From: MGBC114079 sp964531385
GTDB lineage: Bacteria > Bacillota > Clostridia > Lachnospirales > CAG-274
NCBI GenBank assembly: GCA_964531385.1
Contig: CAZHGC010000003.1
Location: 62,001-126,000 of the forward strand
Reading direction: 5' to 3'
DNA: 64,000 nucleotides
Shown here: positions 51,527-60,818 of the stretch, one piece after another
How positions within the stretch are numbered: position 1 is the stretch's first letter
How the letters are laid out: every line of letters starts with the position of its first letter
Position numbers and translations under genes: made by a program
The notes under the pieces: generated by a model
What the model was told of the DNA's origin: nothing
Seen by the model: only the letters and a program-made list of their open reading frames with translations
Database searches by the model: none

Positions 51527-52684
51527 ATGTCCGAAAAAAAGATACAGTTGATACTCAAATGCAGTATGACAAAAGCGAAGGAGCTTTTGATAAGCGAAGT
51601 TGCAACGTTAAAATATCGTCTTCCAGCAATAAATTCATATGTTGTTGAATTATATGAAAGTGACCTTTCGAAATTGCAAAATATTGAGGGGGTTGAGGCG
51701 GTTTATGAAAATACAAAAATAACGGCACAAATGAATAATGCAAAAAAAATATTGAAAACAGATTTTGCTTATAAAAAGGGGTTTAGCGGAAAAAACGTGA
51801 CGATTGCTTTTTTGGACACAGGCATAGCTCCTTTGAAAGATTTTATTTATCCGACAAACAGAATAATTGCGTTTAAAGATTTTATAAACAACAAAACAGA
51901 GCCTTATGATGACAACGGGCACGGAACTCACGTTGCGGGGATATGTGCAGGAAACGGAGCAATGTCTGACGGAAAATATTCGGGCATTGCTCCTATGGCA
52001 AACATAATTTCCGTAAAAACATTGAACAACAAAGGAAGCGGAAATTCTTCGGACGTTCTTGCCGGAATACAATGGGTTATTGACAATTCTAAACGCTATA
52101 ATATAAAAATTGCAAATTTATCGATTGGAACGGAGCCACAAACTTCTGATGACCCGTTGGTTAGGGCTGTTGAATATGCTTGGGATATGGGAATAATTAT
52201 AATAACCGCAGCGGGAAACAACGGGCCGAAATCGGGAACGATAACTTCGCCGGGAATAAGCAAAAAAGTTATAACTGTTGGAACATCGAACGACAATAAT
52301 CTTGTTAGTATTTCGGGAACAAGCGTTATAAATTTTTCGGGAAGAGGGCCGACAAACGAATGCGTTGTTAAACCGGATATATTGGCACCGGGAACGGATA
52401 TAGTTTCTTGTTTGACACCAACACCGTATTCGGAGGGAAAAGATGGATTGAAAAAAGTTGACGAAAATTATGTTAAGCTTAGCGGAACGTCTATGTCGAC
52501 GCCGATGATTGCGGGGGCGATTGCACTTCTTTTGGAGAAATATCCCAATATGACACCTGATGACGTTAAATATGCAATAAAATGCAGTGCAATTGATTTG
52601 AACTATCCTAAAAATCGTCAGGGTTGGGGGATAATCGATGTTGAAAAATTAATTGAAAGGGAGGAATTTCATGTCAGACATTAG
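51527..52684 (+). CDS. intracellular subtilisin-family serine protease (S8)
   Basis: 385 residues. A short inhibitor-I9-like prodomain (about 1-70) precedes a full S8 domain: Asp97 in AFLDTGI, His132 in GHGTHVAG, Asn in AAGNNGP and Ser322 in SGTSMSTP. There is no signal peptide, so it should act in the cytoplasm like Bacillus IspA, which degrades proteins late in growth. ATG behind AAGGAG. Its last 14 bp overlap the next gene, implying translational coupling. Confidence 0.92.
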   Translation: MSEKKIQLILKCSMTKAKELLISEVATLKYRLPAINSYVVELYESDLSKLQNIEGVEAVYENTKITAQMNNAKKILKTDFAYKKGFSGKNVTIAFLDTGIAPLKDFIYPTNRIIAFKDFINNKTEPYDDNGHGTHVAGICAGNGAMSDGKYSGIAPMANIISVKTLNNKGSGNSSDVLAGIQWVIDNSKRYNIKIANLSIGTEPQTSDDPLVRAVEYAWDMGIIIITAAGNNGPKSGTITSPGISKKVITVGTSNDNNLVSISGTSVINFSGRGPTNECVVKPDILAPGTDIVSCLTPTPYSEGKDGLKKVDENYVKLSGTSMSTPMIAGAIALLLEKYPNMTPDDVKYAIKCSAIDLNYPKNRQGWGIIDVEKLIEREEFHVRH

Positions 52685-53192
52685 CGAAATAATAAATTTG
52701 AGCAAAATGATTGGAAGCAAAGATGCTTTTCAAAACGATATTATGGAAGCGACATCGCTTATAAGTTCGATGTTTAGACAAAAGTACATTGAAAAGCTTG
52801 AGAGGGAGCTTAAAAAACAAAAGCAAACTCATCGCAAAAATCCAACAAAAGAAATACAGCTTATTCAGGCTGTTAAGCCTTTTATTAACAAAGAGAGGCA
52901 TAAAGAAATTGATAATATAACGGACATTTTGATAAATATGACGACTTTAATGGATATACAAAAGGATTTTATTGAAAATGAGAAAAAGATTAACGAAGAA
53001 GAAAGCAAAAAGGAGGAGATTTTGGTGGCGAGTGCTTTGGAAAACGGCGGTGTTGACCCGTCTATAAAAGAAGACGGAATTTATGATATAGATGAAACTT
53101 GTCTTTTATCTATGCAAAAAGCGAAAAAGCCGGCAAACTATAATATTTTTATGTATGCTTTGCTGGTTATGTTGATTTTTCAGAAAAAGTGA
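52671..53192 (+). CDS. hypothetical protein coupled to the S8 protease
   Basis: 173 residues. The start (ATG, GGGAGG 7 nt upstream) lies inside the protease gene. The middle is highly charged and helical (about 25-125, Lys/Glu-rich, coiled-coil-like); the C-terminus ends in a hydrophobic segment (NIFMYALLVMLIFQKK), which could be a tail anchor. No known family. Coupling suggests an inhibitor, adaptor or membrane tether for the protease (inference). A strong terminator follows at 53237. Confidence 0.65.
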   Translation: MSDISEIINLSKMIGSKDAFQNDIMEATSLISSMFRQKYIEKLERELKKQKQTHRKNPTKEIQLIQAVKPFINKERHKEIDNITDILINMTTLMDIQKDFIENEKKINEEESKKEEILVASALENGGVDPSIKEDGIYDIDETCLLSMQKAKKPANYNIFMYALLVMLIFQKK

Positions 53193-53236
53193 AAGTTGGT
53201 GGCAGTTGACCAATGTTGATGAAATGCACTTTGTTT

Positions 53237-53273
53237 AAAAACCTCGGTTTGCAAAAGCTTAACCGAGGTTTTT
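53237..53273. terminator. bidirectional terminator
   Basis: AAAACCTCGGTT and AACCGAGGTTTT form a 12-bp stem flanked by A and T runs, serving the rightward gene at 52671 and the leftward scpB. Confidence 0.9.
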
Positions 53274-53290
53274 GAGCGGGTGGGGTTGTT

Positions 53291-53809
53291 TTACAATTCG
53301 GATTGGTCAACATTTGGGAGAACATCAAGATTTTTGAAACCGAAATATTTTAAAAATTCGTCTGTTGTTCCGAAAAGAATTGGTTTTCCGGGAGCATCGA
53401 GACGACCTTTTTCGGCAACAAGGTTATATTCAACAAGCTTGTTTACGGCTCTGTCGGAATTTACGCCACGAATTTCTTCAATCATTCCCCTTGTTACAGG
53501 TTGTTTATAGGCAATTATTGCAAGGGTTTCCAAAATTGAGGGTGTCAGTTGTTTTTTTCGGGGAGTTTCATAGATGTTTTTTACGTTTGCAAAATATTTT
53601 ATATTTGTGCACATTTGAAAGGAATCGCCAACTTCTATAATTGAAATTCCTCTTTTTTCCGAATTATACTTATTCATAAGATTTTTTATTATTTTTTCAG
53701 TTGTTTTTATATCTTCGCCAACAGCCAAAGCTATATCTTTTAGGGGAACGCTGTTGCCCGCAGCAAACAAAACGGCTTCGACAATGGCTTCTTGGGTTAT
53801 GAGATTCAT
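53291..53809 (-). CDS. scpB: segregation and condensation protein B
   Basis: 172 residues. ScpB, a pair of winged-helix domains, works with ScpA and SMC in chromosome condensation. Family segments: VEAVLFAAGNSVPLKDIA, the LTPSILETLAIIAYKQPVTR signature, IRGVNSDRAVNKLVE and GRPDAPGKP-like GRLDAPGKPILFGTT. It follows scpA by 18 bp and is the last gene of the miaB-scpB operon. Confidence 0.96.
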   Translation of the reverse strand: MNLITQEAIVEAVLFAAGNSVPLKDIALAVGEDIKTTEKIIKNLMNKYNSEKRGISIIEVGDSFQMCTNIKYFANVKNIYETPRKKQLTPSILETLAIIAYKQPVTRGMIEEIRGVNSDRAVNKLVEYNLVAEKGRLDAPGKPILFGTTDEFLKYFGFKNLDVLPNVDQSEL

Positions 53810-53827
53810 AGCAGAACACCTTTCAAA

Positions 53828-54571
53828 TTAAATTGCGGAAATGTAAATTTCGTCAAAATTGTTTTTTTGCGTTACTGATATTTTTTTTGTTTTTATAAGT
53901 TCCAAAACTGCCAAAAAAGTTACGACAACTTCTGATTTTGAGGCATCTTTTTTAAATGCTTCATGGAACTTGAATTGCTTTTTTAAAAAAAGCAAATCGG
54001 ATATATAGCTTATTTTATCGCTTATTGTGAACAAATCTCTTGAAACGGAGTTGAACCCCGAGCGGATTTTATCTTTTCTTATATCTTGCCTTTTTAAAAC
54101 GTCTTTCAACGCCCTATACAACATATCGAGATTTACACCGTTTAAAATTTCGTCAATTTCTTTTGGTGTGTTTTCTTTTATTTTTGAAATTATTTTGTCA
54201 TCGGCATCTTTGAAGAGATAGACTTCCGAGAATTGTTGTTTTTCGTCAAAAATTTCGGCAATTTTTTTGAATTTTTTATATTCGATAAGTTTGTTTACAA
54301 GTTCTTCTCTTGGGTCTTCCTCATCTTCTTTTGCTGTTTGAGTTTTTGGAAGAAGAGTTTTTGATTTTATTTCAAGCAAAGTTGCTGCCATAATCAAAAA
54401 CTCGCTCATATTATCCATAGTTTTATTTTTGAAATCGGAAATATATTCCATATACTGGTCGGTTAATTCACCTATTGGAATGTCATATATATCAATTTTA
54501 TTTTTTTCGATTAAATGAAAAAGCAAGTCTAACGGGCCTTCAAAGACCTCAAGTTTAAATTCGATATTCAC
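53828..54571 (-). CDS. scpA: segregation and condensation protein A
   Basis: 247 residues. ScpA is the kleisin that bridges SMC heads. The N-terminal FEGPLDLLFHLIEKNKIDIY pattern is diagnostic, as are LLEIKSKTLLP and the C-terminal winged-helix end (VVVTFLAVLELIK). Only 20 bp separates it from the upstream M50-like gene. Confidence 0.96.
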   Translation of the reverse strand: MNIEFKLEVFEGPLDLLFHLIEKNKIDIYDIPIGELTDQYMEYISDFKNKTMDNMSEFLIMAATLLEIKSKTLLPKTQTAKEDEEDPREELVNKLIEYKKFKKIAEIFDEKQQFSEVYLFKDADDKIISKIKENTPKEIDEILNGVNLDMLYRALKDVLKRQDIRKDKIRSGFNSVSRDLFTISDKISYISDLLFLKKQFKFHEAFKKDASKSEVVVTFLAVLELIKTKKISVTQKNNFDEIYISAI

Positions 54572-54591
54572 TTTTATACCTCATTAAATAA

Positions 54592-55239
54592 TTAGAAAAT
54601 AAGCAAAAGTATGAAATTATAGAATTCTATAAAACTGTTTATTATTGGGTCGAAAATCATACTTACAAATCCGAACATTAAAAGCATTATTAAAATTAAC
54701 TGGAATATTTTTTCATAGTGGACAATTTTCAGTGCTTCATTTGGAGAAATAAACGCAGTTAATATTTTATTTCCGCACAAAGGCGAAACGGGAATTATAT
54801 TAAACAATGCAAGGCTTAAATTGAAGCGGACAAGGGCACTGAAAAAAAGTTTTACATATGTGTAAATTTCAAGGTTTATTGCTTCGTTAGCCAGTGTTAT
54901 TGACCAAACGGCGTTAAGTATTGCAAAAACGAAAGAAAAAATCAAATTTGCAATTATTGGGGAAGCATAAGTCAGAACCGTTCCGAAAGTTCGATTTTTA
55001 TAGTAAACTCCAGATGTTCTTACGGGTTTTCCCCAGCCAAAGCCAAAGAACATAAGAAATATGAAGCCGATTGGTTCGAAATGTTTGAAAGGATTCAAAG
55101 AAAGCCTTTTGTCTGTTTTTGGGCAAGAATCTCCCAATGATGTTGAAACAGCTGCTTTTGTAAATTCGTGAATTGTTATGGCAATTAAAATTGCGGGGAT
55201 ATACAAAAGATACTGTATGACAATGGAGTTATTGGTCAT
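54592..55239 (-). CDS. M50 site-2-protease homologue, probably inactive
   Basis: 215 residues with about five membrane helices, aligned with the FtsH-independent YwhC/M50 family usually found beside scpA in Firmicutes. The zinc motif HExxH reads HEFTK (residues 24-28) and the second metal motif (normally LDG in NxxPxxPLDG) reads LCG in NIIPVSPLCGNK (154-156), so two of three zinc ligands are missing. It probably has no protease activity but may keep a binding role. ATG at 55239 overlaps the nrdG stop region and has AAGGAGG upstream. Confidence 0.85.
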   Translation of the reverse strand: MTNNSIVIQYLLYIPAILIAITIHEFTKAAVSTSLGDSCPKTDKRLSLNPFKHFEPIGFIFLMFFGFGWGKPVRTSGVYYKNRTFGTVLTYASPIIANLIFSFVFAILNAVWSITLANEAINLEIYTYVKLFFSALVRFNLSLALFNIIPVSPLCGNKILTAFISPNEALKIVHYEKIFQLILIMLLMFGFVSMIFDPIINSFIEFYNFILLLIF

Positions 55240-55240
55240 A

Positions 55241-55744
55241 TTAATCCTCCTTAAAATTATATAGAATGATTTTATTTTTTTCAAGGCTTGAGGGAACATC
55301 TATTGTACGTTGATTTGACGAGCCCTTAAAATTAAGGTCATAGGATTTTAATTCTTGAACAAAGGGCCCATCGATTAAAATATCTACGTATTTTAAAAGG
55401 TTTAAATATTTTTCTTTGTTTTCCATAAGTTTTTCCCAAGTGTAGCCTGTGTATGCAATGACGTTAAATCCTTTTTCTTTTATTTCTTTTGCAATTATTG
55501 ACAGAGGTTTTTCCCAAAGGAACGGTTCTCCTCCGGAAAATGTTATGCCGTCTAAAAGCGGATTTTCGAAAAAGGTTTTTAAAATATATGATGTGTCAAC
55601 GATTTGTCCTCCGTTTGGGTCATGGGATTGGGGGTTGTGGCAACCTTTACAGTTATGGGGACAACCTTGAACGAAAACGGTTAGCCTTAGCCCCGGACCG
55701 TCAACTATTGAATCATTAATGAGATTTGCAATTCGTAATTCCAT
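55241..55744 (-). CDS. nrdG: radical SAM activase of the NrdG type
   Basis: 167 residues. The Fe-S Cys triad CxxxCxxC is GCPHNCKGCH (C28, C32, C35), followed by TFSGGEPF (SAM-binding GGE) and the NrdG-typical C-terminal SSNQRTID. NrdG makes the glycyl radical in anaerobic ribonucleotide reductase NrdD; nrdD is not nearby, so the assignment rests on sequence alone and another glycyl-radical partner is possible. It starts 2 bp after the end of mutL. Confidence 0.88.
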   Translation of the reverse strand: MELRIANLINDSIVDGPGLRLTVFVQGCPHNCKGCHNPQSHDPNGGQIVDTSYILKTFFENPLLDGITFSGGEPFLWEKPLSIIAKEIKEKGFNVIAYTGYTWEKLMENKEKYLNLLKYVDILIDGPFVQELKSYDLNFKGSSNQRTIDVPSSLEKNKIILYNFKED

Positions 55745-55746
55745 AA

Positions 55747-57729
55747 TTATAAAACCCTCTTAAAAAATTTTTCAAAATCATATTTTGTTAATTTTACAAT
55801 TGTTGGTCTACCATGTGGGCAGTTGAACGGATTTTCAAGGTTAATTATTTTTTCGATTAATGCTTTTGCCTCAAGATAATCAAGCCGGTCGTTTCCTTTT
55901 ACAGCTGCTTTGCAAGCCATTGTTGCAACAGCGTCGGTTTTTGTATCATATATACTTTCGAAGTTCCTTTCGAAAAGCAATTCGAGAATGTCTTTGAAAA
56001 AAGAAATATCTGCCGGATTTTTGAAAATGTACGGAACGCTTCGAACGGCATATGTGTTTTTTCCGAATTCTTCGATTTCGAAGCCGAAATTTTCAATTAA
56101 TTGTTTATTTTCTTTTAATGTTGCCTGTTCTTTTTCGTTTAAATCGATTGCAAAGGGTTGGAGCAAGCGTTGACTTATAATTTCTTGATTTTTGAGCTTT
56201 TCGATTAACTCTTCATATATTGCTCGCTCGTGGGCGGCGTGTTGGTCGATTATATATATGTTATCCGCTTGTTCGATAATCCAATATGTTTTGAAAACTT
56301 GTCCGATGATTTTGTAATTTGTGAAAAAATTATTTCTTGTAATTTCTTTTTGCGAAGATTTTGAAGAAGTTACATTATTTTTTAAATCATCTTTTTGATA
56401 AATTTTATTTTGTAAGTCTTGGATTTCTATGTTTTGAACATCTTTTGATTTTAGAGGTTTTTCAAAAAACGGAGCATCGGTTGTTGAATTTTGAGACGAA
56501 GAAGTGTCTTGTTCGCCGATGCAAACAATTCCGCTTGTGTTTATCGGTGTGTCGTCAAGCAGGCTTTCAAGGTCACTTGTGTTTGAGCTTACGTCTTCAA
56601 TTATTAAAAGTTCGCTTTTTAATTTTTCTGCGAGTTCTTGACGATTTTTTGGAATTTCATTTTTTTCGGGTTGTTCGCTTTTGGATTGCGAATTTTCAAA
56701 AATTGTTTTTTGCTCCTCTATTTTGACGCTTGGGATTAGAACTTCTTTTTTTAGAGCCGAATAGACAGCATCATATATGAGGTTATATATGAAGTCTTCA
56801 TCGGCAAAACGTGCTTCGAGTTTTGTTGGGTGGACATTTACGTCAACTGTGTTTGACGGAACTTTTAAATTTAAAATGAAGATTGGAAATCTTCCACCCA
56901 TAAGCTTTCCACGAAAGGCATCTTCAACTGCATCGGAGACAATTTTACTTTTTATAAATCTTCCGTTTATAAAGAAATTTTCATAATTTCTTGCGGCTCT
57001 TGAAAGTTCGGGCAATGCAACAAGCCCAGAAAGAGTGTAGCCGTTTTTTTGGGAATAAACTTCAACGGTTTTTGAAGAAATTTCTTTGCCGTAAACGTGG
57101 AAAACGCAAGTTTTTAGATTATTATTTCCTGAGGTTTGAAGAACTATTGATTTATTATTTATATATTTGAAAGCGATTTCGGGGTGTCCCAATGCAAGGC
57201 GGGTTACAACTTCGTTTACATAACCGCTTTCGGTTCCTGCTTTCTTTAAAAATTTTCTTCTTGCGGGAGTGTTGAAAAACAAGTTACGCACTGTGAAAGA
57301 TGTTCCGACAACTGTTCCGACTTCGCTTTCGTTTATTATTTCATTTGCTGAAATTTCAATTTTTGTTCCTGTTTCTTCGGCTGATGTTCGTGTTATGAGT
57401 TCAACTTGAGAAACGGACGCAATGCTTGACAAAGCTTCGCCCCTGAAACCAAGCGTTAGAATATCTCCCAAATCTTCGAATTTTTCGAGCTTGCTTGTTG
57501 CGTGTCGGAGAAATGCTGTTTTAACTTGATTTTTTGGAATTCCAATTCCGTTGTCAATTATTTTTATGAAATCTATTCCGCCGCCGGATATTTCAATGGA
57601 GACGGACGTTGCATTTGCATCAACGGAATTTTCCAAAAGTTCTTTAACAACGGACGCAGGGCGTTCGACAACTTCGCCTGCCGCAATTTTATTTATAAGA
57701 GTATTTTCAAGAACGTGAATTTCATTCAT
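55747..57729 (-). CDS. mutL: DNA mismatch repair protein MutL
   Basis: 660 residues. N-terminal GHKL ATPase: LENTLINKIAAGEVVERP, DNGIGI, GFRGEALSSIASV. A variable linker (about 330-460) is followed by the C-terminal dimerisation/endonuclease domain with DQHAAHERAIYEE, the DQHAxHE(R)xx(E) metal motif of MutL endonucleases, and the Cys/His-bearing ACKAAVKG and CPHGRPT. Thus it carries nicking activity, consistent with a genome lacking mutH. It is 24 bp after mutS. Confidence 0.97.
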   Translation of the reverse strand: MNEIHVLENTLINKIAAGEVVERPASVVKELLENSVDANATSVSIEISGGGIDFIKIIDNGIGIPKNQVKTAFLRHATSKLEKFEDLGDILTLGFRGEALSSIASVSQVELITRTSAEETGTKIEISANEIINESEVGTVVGTSFTVRNLFFNTPARRKFLKKAGTESGYVNEVVTRLALGHPEIAFKYINNKSIVLQTSGNNNLKTCVFHVYGKEISSKTVEVYSQKNGYTLSGLVALPELSRAARNYENFFINGRFIKSKIVSDAVEDAFRGKLMGGRFPIFILNLKVPSNTVDVNVHPTKLEARFADEDFIYNLIYDAVYSALKKEVLIPSVKIEEQKTIFENSQSKSEQPEKNEIPKNRQELAEKLKSELLIIEDVSSNTSDLESLLDDTPINTSGIVCIGEQDTSSSQNSTTDAPFFEKPLKSKDVQNIEIQDLQNKIYQKDDLKNNVTSSKSSQKEITRNNFFTNYKIIGQVFKTYWIIEQADNIYIIDQHAAHERAIYEELIEKLKNQEIISQRLLQPFAIDLNEKEQATLKENKQLIENFGFEIEEFGKNTYAVRSVPYIFKNPADISFFKDILELLFERNFESIYDTKTDAVATMACKAAVKGNDRLDYLEAKALIEKIINLENPFNCPHGRPTIVKLTKYDFEKFFKRVL

Positions 57730-57753
57730 AGTAACACCTTCGTTTGAAAGTTT

Positions 57754-60393
57754 TTATTTATTTGTTTCTGTTATTATTTTTTTTAAATCGAACAATTTTT
57801 GGAGAGCTTCCAGAGGAGAGAGTGTGTTTACATCGAGGTTTAGAAGCTCGTTATATATTTTATCTTTTGCAATTTCTTTTTTCTTTTGTTCTGCTGTTTT
57901 TTCTGTTACAAAATTTGTGTTTATTATTGGCGAAGCTGTGTATTCAATTTCCTTTCCTGAGGAGGGTTTTGGTTTTACATATTCTCCGTTTATGAGGAGG
58001 TTTAAAATTTCTTCGGAACGTTCTATTACGCTTTTTGGAATTCCGGCAAGCTTTGCAACATGAATTCCATAGCTTTTATCTGCTCCTCCACGAACGATTT
58101 TTCGCAAAAATACAACGTCATCGCCTTTTTCTTGGACAGATACACAATAATTTTTTACGCCGTCAATTTTATTTTCAAGGTTTGTTAATTCGTGATAATG
58201 CGTTGCAAAGAGGGTTCTTGCCCCAATTTTTAGAGCAATGTTTTCAAGAACTGCCCAGGCGATGCTCAGCCCGTCATATGTGCTTGTTCCTCTTCCGATT
58301 TCATCGAGAATTAGCAAACTTTTTTTTGTTGCGTTATTTAATATGTTTGCAACTTCGCTCATTTCAACCATAAATGTGCTTTGACCGGTTGCAAGGTCAT
58401 CGGAAGCACCGACTCTTGTGAAAATTCTGTCGCAAATTCCTATTGATGCAAAATTTGCGGGAATGAAACTTCCGATTTGTGCCATTACGACAAGCAAGGC
58501 GACTTGCCTCATATAGGTTGATTTTCCTGCCATATTTGGCCCTGTTATTATTGAAAGCCTTTTATCGGTTGTGTTTAGGGTTGTATCGTTTGGAATGAAA
58601 GTTTCTTTTCCTGTTAGTTCAACAACGGGGTGTTTGCCGTTTACTATTTCGATTTTGCCGTTTTCGGAAATTTCGGGTTTTACATAATCATTTGTGTATG
58701 CAACTTCGCCGAGAGATTGTAAAACATCGATTTCGGCAATGAATTTTGCCGTTTTTTGTATTCTTTTGATTTGGGAAGAAACTTTTTCTCTAATGTCGCA
58801 AAAAAGAGAATATTCAAGCTCGATGGCTTTTTCGTCTGCTCCCAAAACGGTATCTTCTATTTCTTTGAGTTCGGGGGTTATATATCTTTCACAGTTGCTC
58901 AATGTTTGTTTTCGTATATATCTTTCGGGAACTAAGCTTGCATTTGAGTTTGTTACTTCGATATAATAGCCGAAAACTTTGTTGTATTTTATTTTTAAAT
59001 TTTTTATTCCCGTTAAATCTCGTTCTTTTGTTTCAAGCTCTAAAATCCAGCCGGAACCTTTTTCTTTTGCACTGCGAAGTTTATCGATTTCGCTGTTATA
59101 GCCCTCTTTTATGATATTTCCTTCACGAAGAGTGAACGGTGCATCTTCTTTTATTGAGGAGAAAAGCAAAGAATATATGTCTTCGAGAGGGTCGAACACA
59201 TCGATGATGTCTCTTATTATTTCCGACGGGAAATTGTTTAAAGTTTTATGCAAATCGGGAAGATACATTAAAGAATTTTTTAACGAAATCAAATCTTTTG
59301 CATTTGCTGTTTTATAAGCAATTTTGCTCATTATTCTTTCAATATCGTAAATTGTGTTTAAAAGCTCTTTTAATTCTTCTCTTTCAAGCACGTTATTTTT
59401 GAACATTTCAACACTTTCAAGGCGACGCTCGATTTCATTTTTGTTTAAAAGAGGCTGTTCGAGCCATTTTCTTAAAAGTCTTGCACCCATTGAAGTTTTT
59501 GTTTTATCCAAAACCCACAAAAGAGAACCTTTTTTTCCGCCGTCTCGTGCGTTTGCGGTTAGTTCCAAATTTTTTCTTGAAGATAAATCCAAAAACATAA
59601 ACGCTTCGGAAGAATATTTTTTTATGCCATAAATGTTTGACAAATTGCTCTTTTGGGTGTCTGTCAAATAGTTTAGCAACGCACCGGCAGAGCAAACGCA
59701 ATTTTCACAATCATCAATTCCAAATCCTTTTAAATTTAGAGTTTTGAAATGGTTGCATAAATTTATGTGGGCTTCTTGATATTTGAACGCCCATTCATAA
59801 TAGACGTTTAATTTTAGGTCGAAAATATTGCTTATATCGGAGCTTATATGCAGTTTGTCGTTGCATATAATTTCAGACGGTGAATATTTTGCAATTTCGT
59901 CTATAACTTTCGTTTCGTCTTCGAGGGCGAATTCGGTTGTTAAAAATTCACCTGTTGAGATATCACAAACGGAAAAGCCGAAGCCTTTTCCCTCAAAGAT
60001 ACAAGCTATGTAGTTGTTTTTGCTTTCTTCCAAAACATTGGAGTCTAAGACTGTTCCGGGAGTTACAACACGAATTACCTCTCTCTTTACCAATGTTTTT
60101 GTTTTTTTGGGGTCTTCCGTTTGTTCACATATTGCAACTTTATAGCCTTTTTCTATAAGCTTTGAAATGTAGGTGTCGGCGGAATGGAAAGGAACGCCAC
60201 ACATTGGCGCTCTTTCTTCTGTTCCGCAACTTTTGCCTGTTAGAGCAATTTCAAGTTCTTTTGATGCAATTATGGCATCATCAAAAAATAACTCATAGAA
60301 ATCTCCGAGACGGAAGAAAAGAAGACAATTTTTATATTCTTCTTTTATTTTTAAATATTGCTCCATCATTGGAGTATATTTAACTGTTGCCAT
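57754..60393 (-). CDS. mutS: DNA mismatch repair protein MutS
   Basis: 879 residues, full-length MutS1. The mismatch-reading N-terminal Phe-x-Glu motif is FYELFF, the clamp and lever region lies at about 270-560, and the ATPase has Walker A GPNMAGKST, LILDEIGRGTSTYDG and the FATHYHEL signature, followed by the C-terminal helix-turn-helix end. It starts 12 bp after the YlbF gene; ribosome site GGAGG. Confidence 0.97.
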   Translation of the reverse strand: MATVKYTPMMEQYLKIKEEYKNCLLFFRLGDFYELFFDDAIIASKELEIALTGKSCGTEERAPMCGVPFHSADTYISKLIEKGYKVAICEQTEDPKKTKTLVKREVIRVVTPGTVLDSNVLEESKNNYIACIFEGKGFGFSVCDISTGEFLTTEFALEDETKVIDEIAKYSPSEIICNDKLHISSDISNIFDLKLNVYYEWAFKYQEAHINLCNHFKTLNLKGFGIDDCENCVCSAGALLNYLTDTQKSNLSNIYGIKKYSSEAFMFLDLSSRKNLELTANARDGGKKGSLLWVLDKTKTSMGARLLRKWLEQPLLNKNEIERRLESVEMFKNNVLEREELKELLNTIYDIERIMSKIAYKTANAKDLISLKNSLMYLPDLHKTLNNFPSEIIRDIIDVFDPLEDIYSLLFSSIKEDAPFTLREGNIIKEGYNSEIDKLRSAKEKGSGWILELETKERDLTGIKNLKIKYNKVFGYYIEVTNSNASLVPERYIRKQTLSNCERYITPELKEIEDTVLGADEKAIELEYSLFCDIREKVSSQIKRIQKTAKFIAEIDVLQSLGEVAYTNDYVKPEISENGKIEIVNGKHPVVELTGKETFIPNDTTLNTTDKRLSIITGPNMAGKSTYMRQVALLVVMAQIGSFIPANFASIGICDRIFTRVGASDDLATGQSTFMVEMSEVANILNNATKKSLLILDEIGRGTSTYDGLSIAWAVLENIALKIGARTLFATHYHELTNLENKIDGVKNYCVSVQEKGDDVVFLRKIVRGGADKSYGIHVAKLAGIPKSVIERSEEILNLLINGEYVKPKPSSGKEIEYTASPIINTNFVTEKTAEQKKKEIAKDKIYNELLNLDVNTLSPLEALQKLFDLKKIITETNK

Positions 60394-60405
60394 TCGAAAA
60401 CCTCC

Positions 60406-60789
60406 TTAATGACAGCCACCACAACTTGAACAGCTTCCGGAACAGCCTCCCTCACTTTTTGTAACGGTTACTTTTAAAATGTCAAAAATACTGTTTACAA
60501 GCTTGTTGAAATCGCTTTCGGAATTCATAAGCTCATTTACAACAGGGTTTTGGCGGGCTTTTTCGCTAATTTCGTTGAGTTTTTTAAATTCTTCTTTAAA
60601 TTCTTCTTCGGAAATATTTCCCTCGTGAACTTTATTTTGGAGAATTGATTTTGCTTGACTGTATTCGATTAATGCTTTTTGTGCGTCTTCATCGCCGTCA
60701 TAAACATATTTTGCATCATAGTATCGTTTTCCCTCTTTTGTTTCAAGAATCATTTCTCCGAGCTCTCTTGCTTTTTCGTATACTGACAT
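60406..60789 (-). CDS. YlbF/YmcA-family regulator with Cys tail
   Basis: 127 residues. The helical YlbF/YmcA domain covers about 1-110. In Bacillus these proteins (RicA/RicF) join YaaT to control RNase Y-dependent processing and biofilm, competence and sporulation switching, and they bind Fe-S clusters. The C-terminus here is GGCSGSCSSCGGCH (four Cys, one terminal His), a likely cluster or zinc site. It follows miaB by 29 bp, the same neighbour pair as ymcA-miaB in Bacillus. Confidence 0.9.
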   Translation of the reverse strand: MSVYEKARELGEMILETKEGKRYYDAKYVYDGDEDAQKALIEYSQAKSILQNKVHEGNISEEEFKEEFKKLNEISEKARQNPVVNELMNSESDFNKLVNSIFDILKVTVTKSEGGCSGSCSSCGGCH

Positions 60790-60818
60790 ATTAAAACCTC
60801 CGAAATTCTATTTTTATG

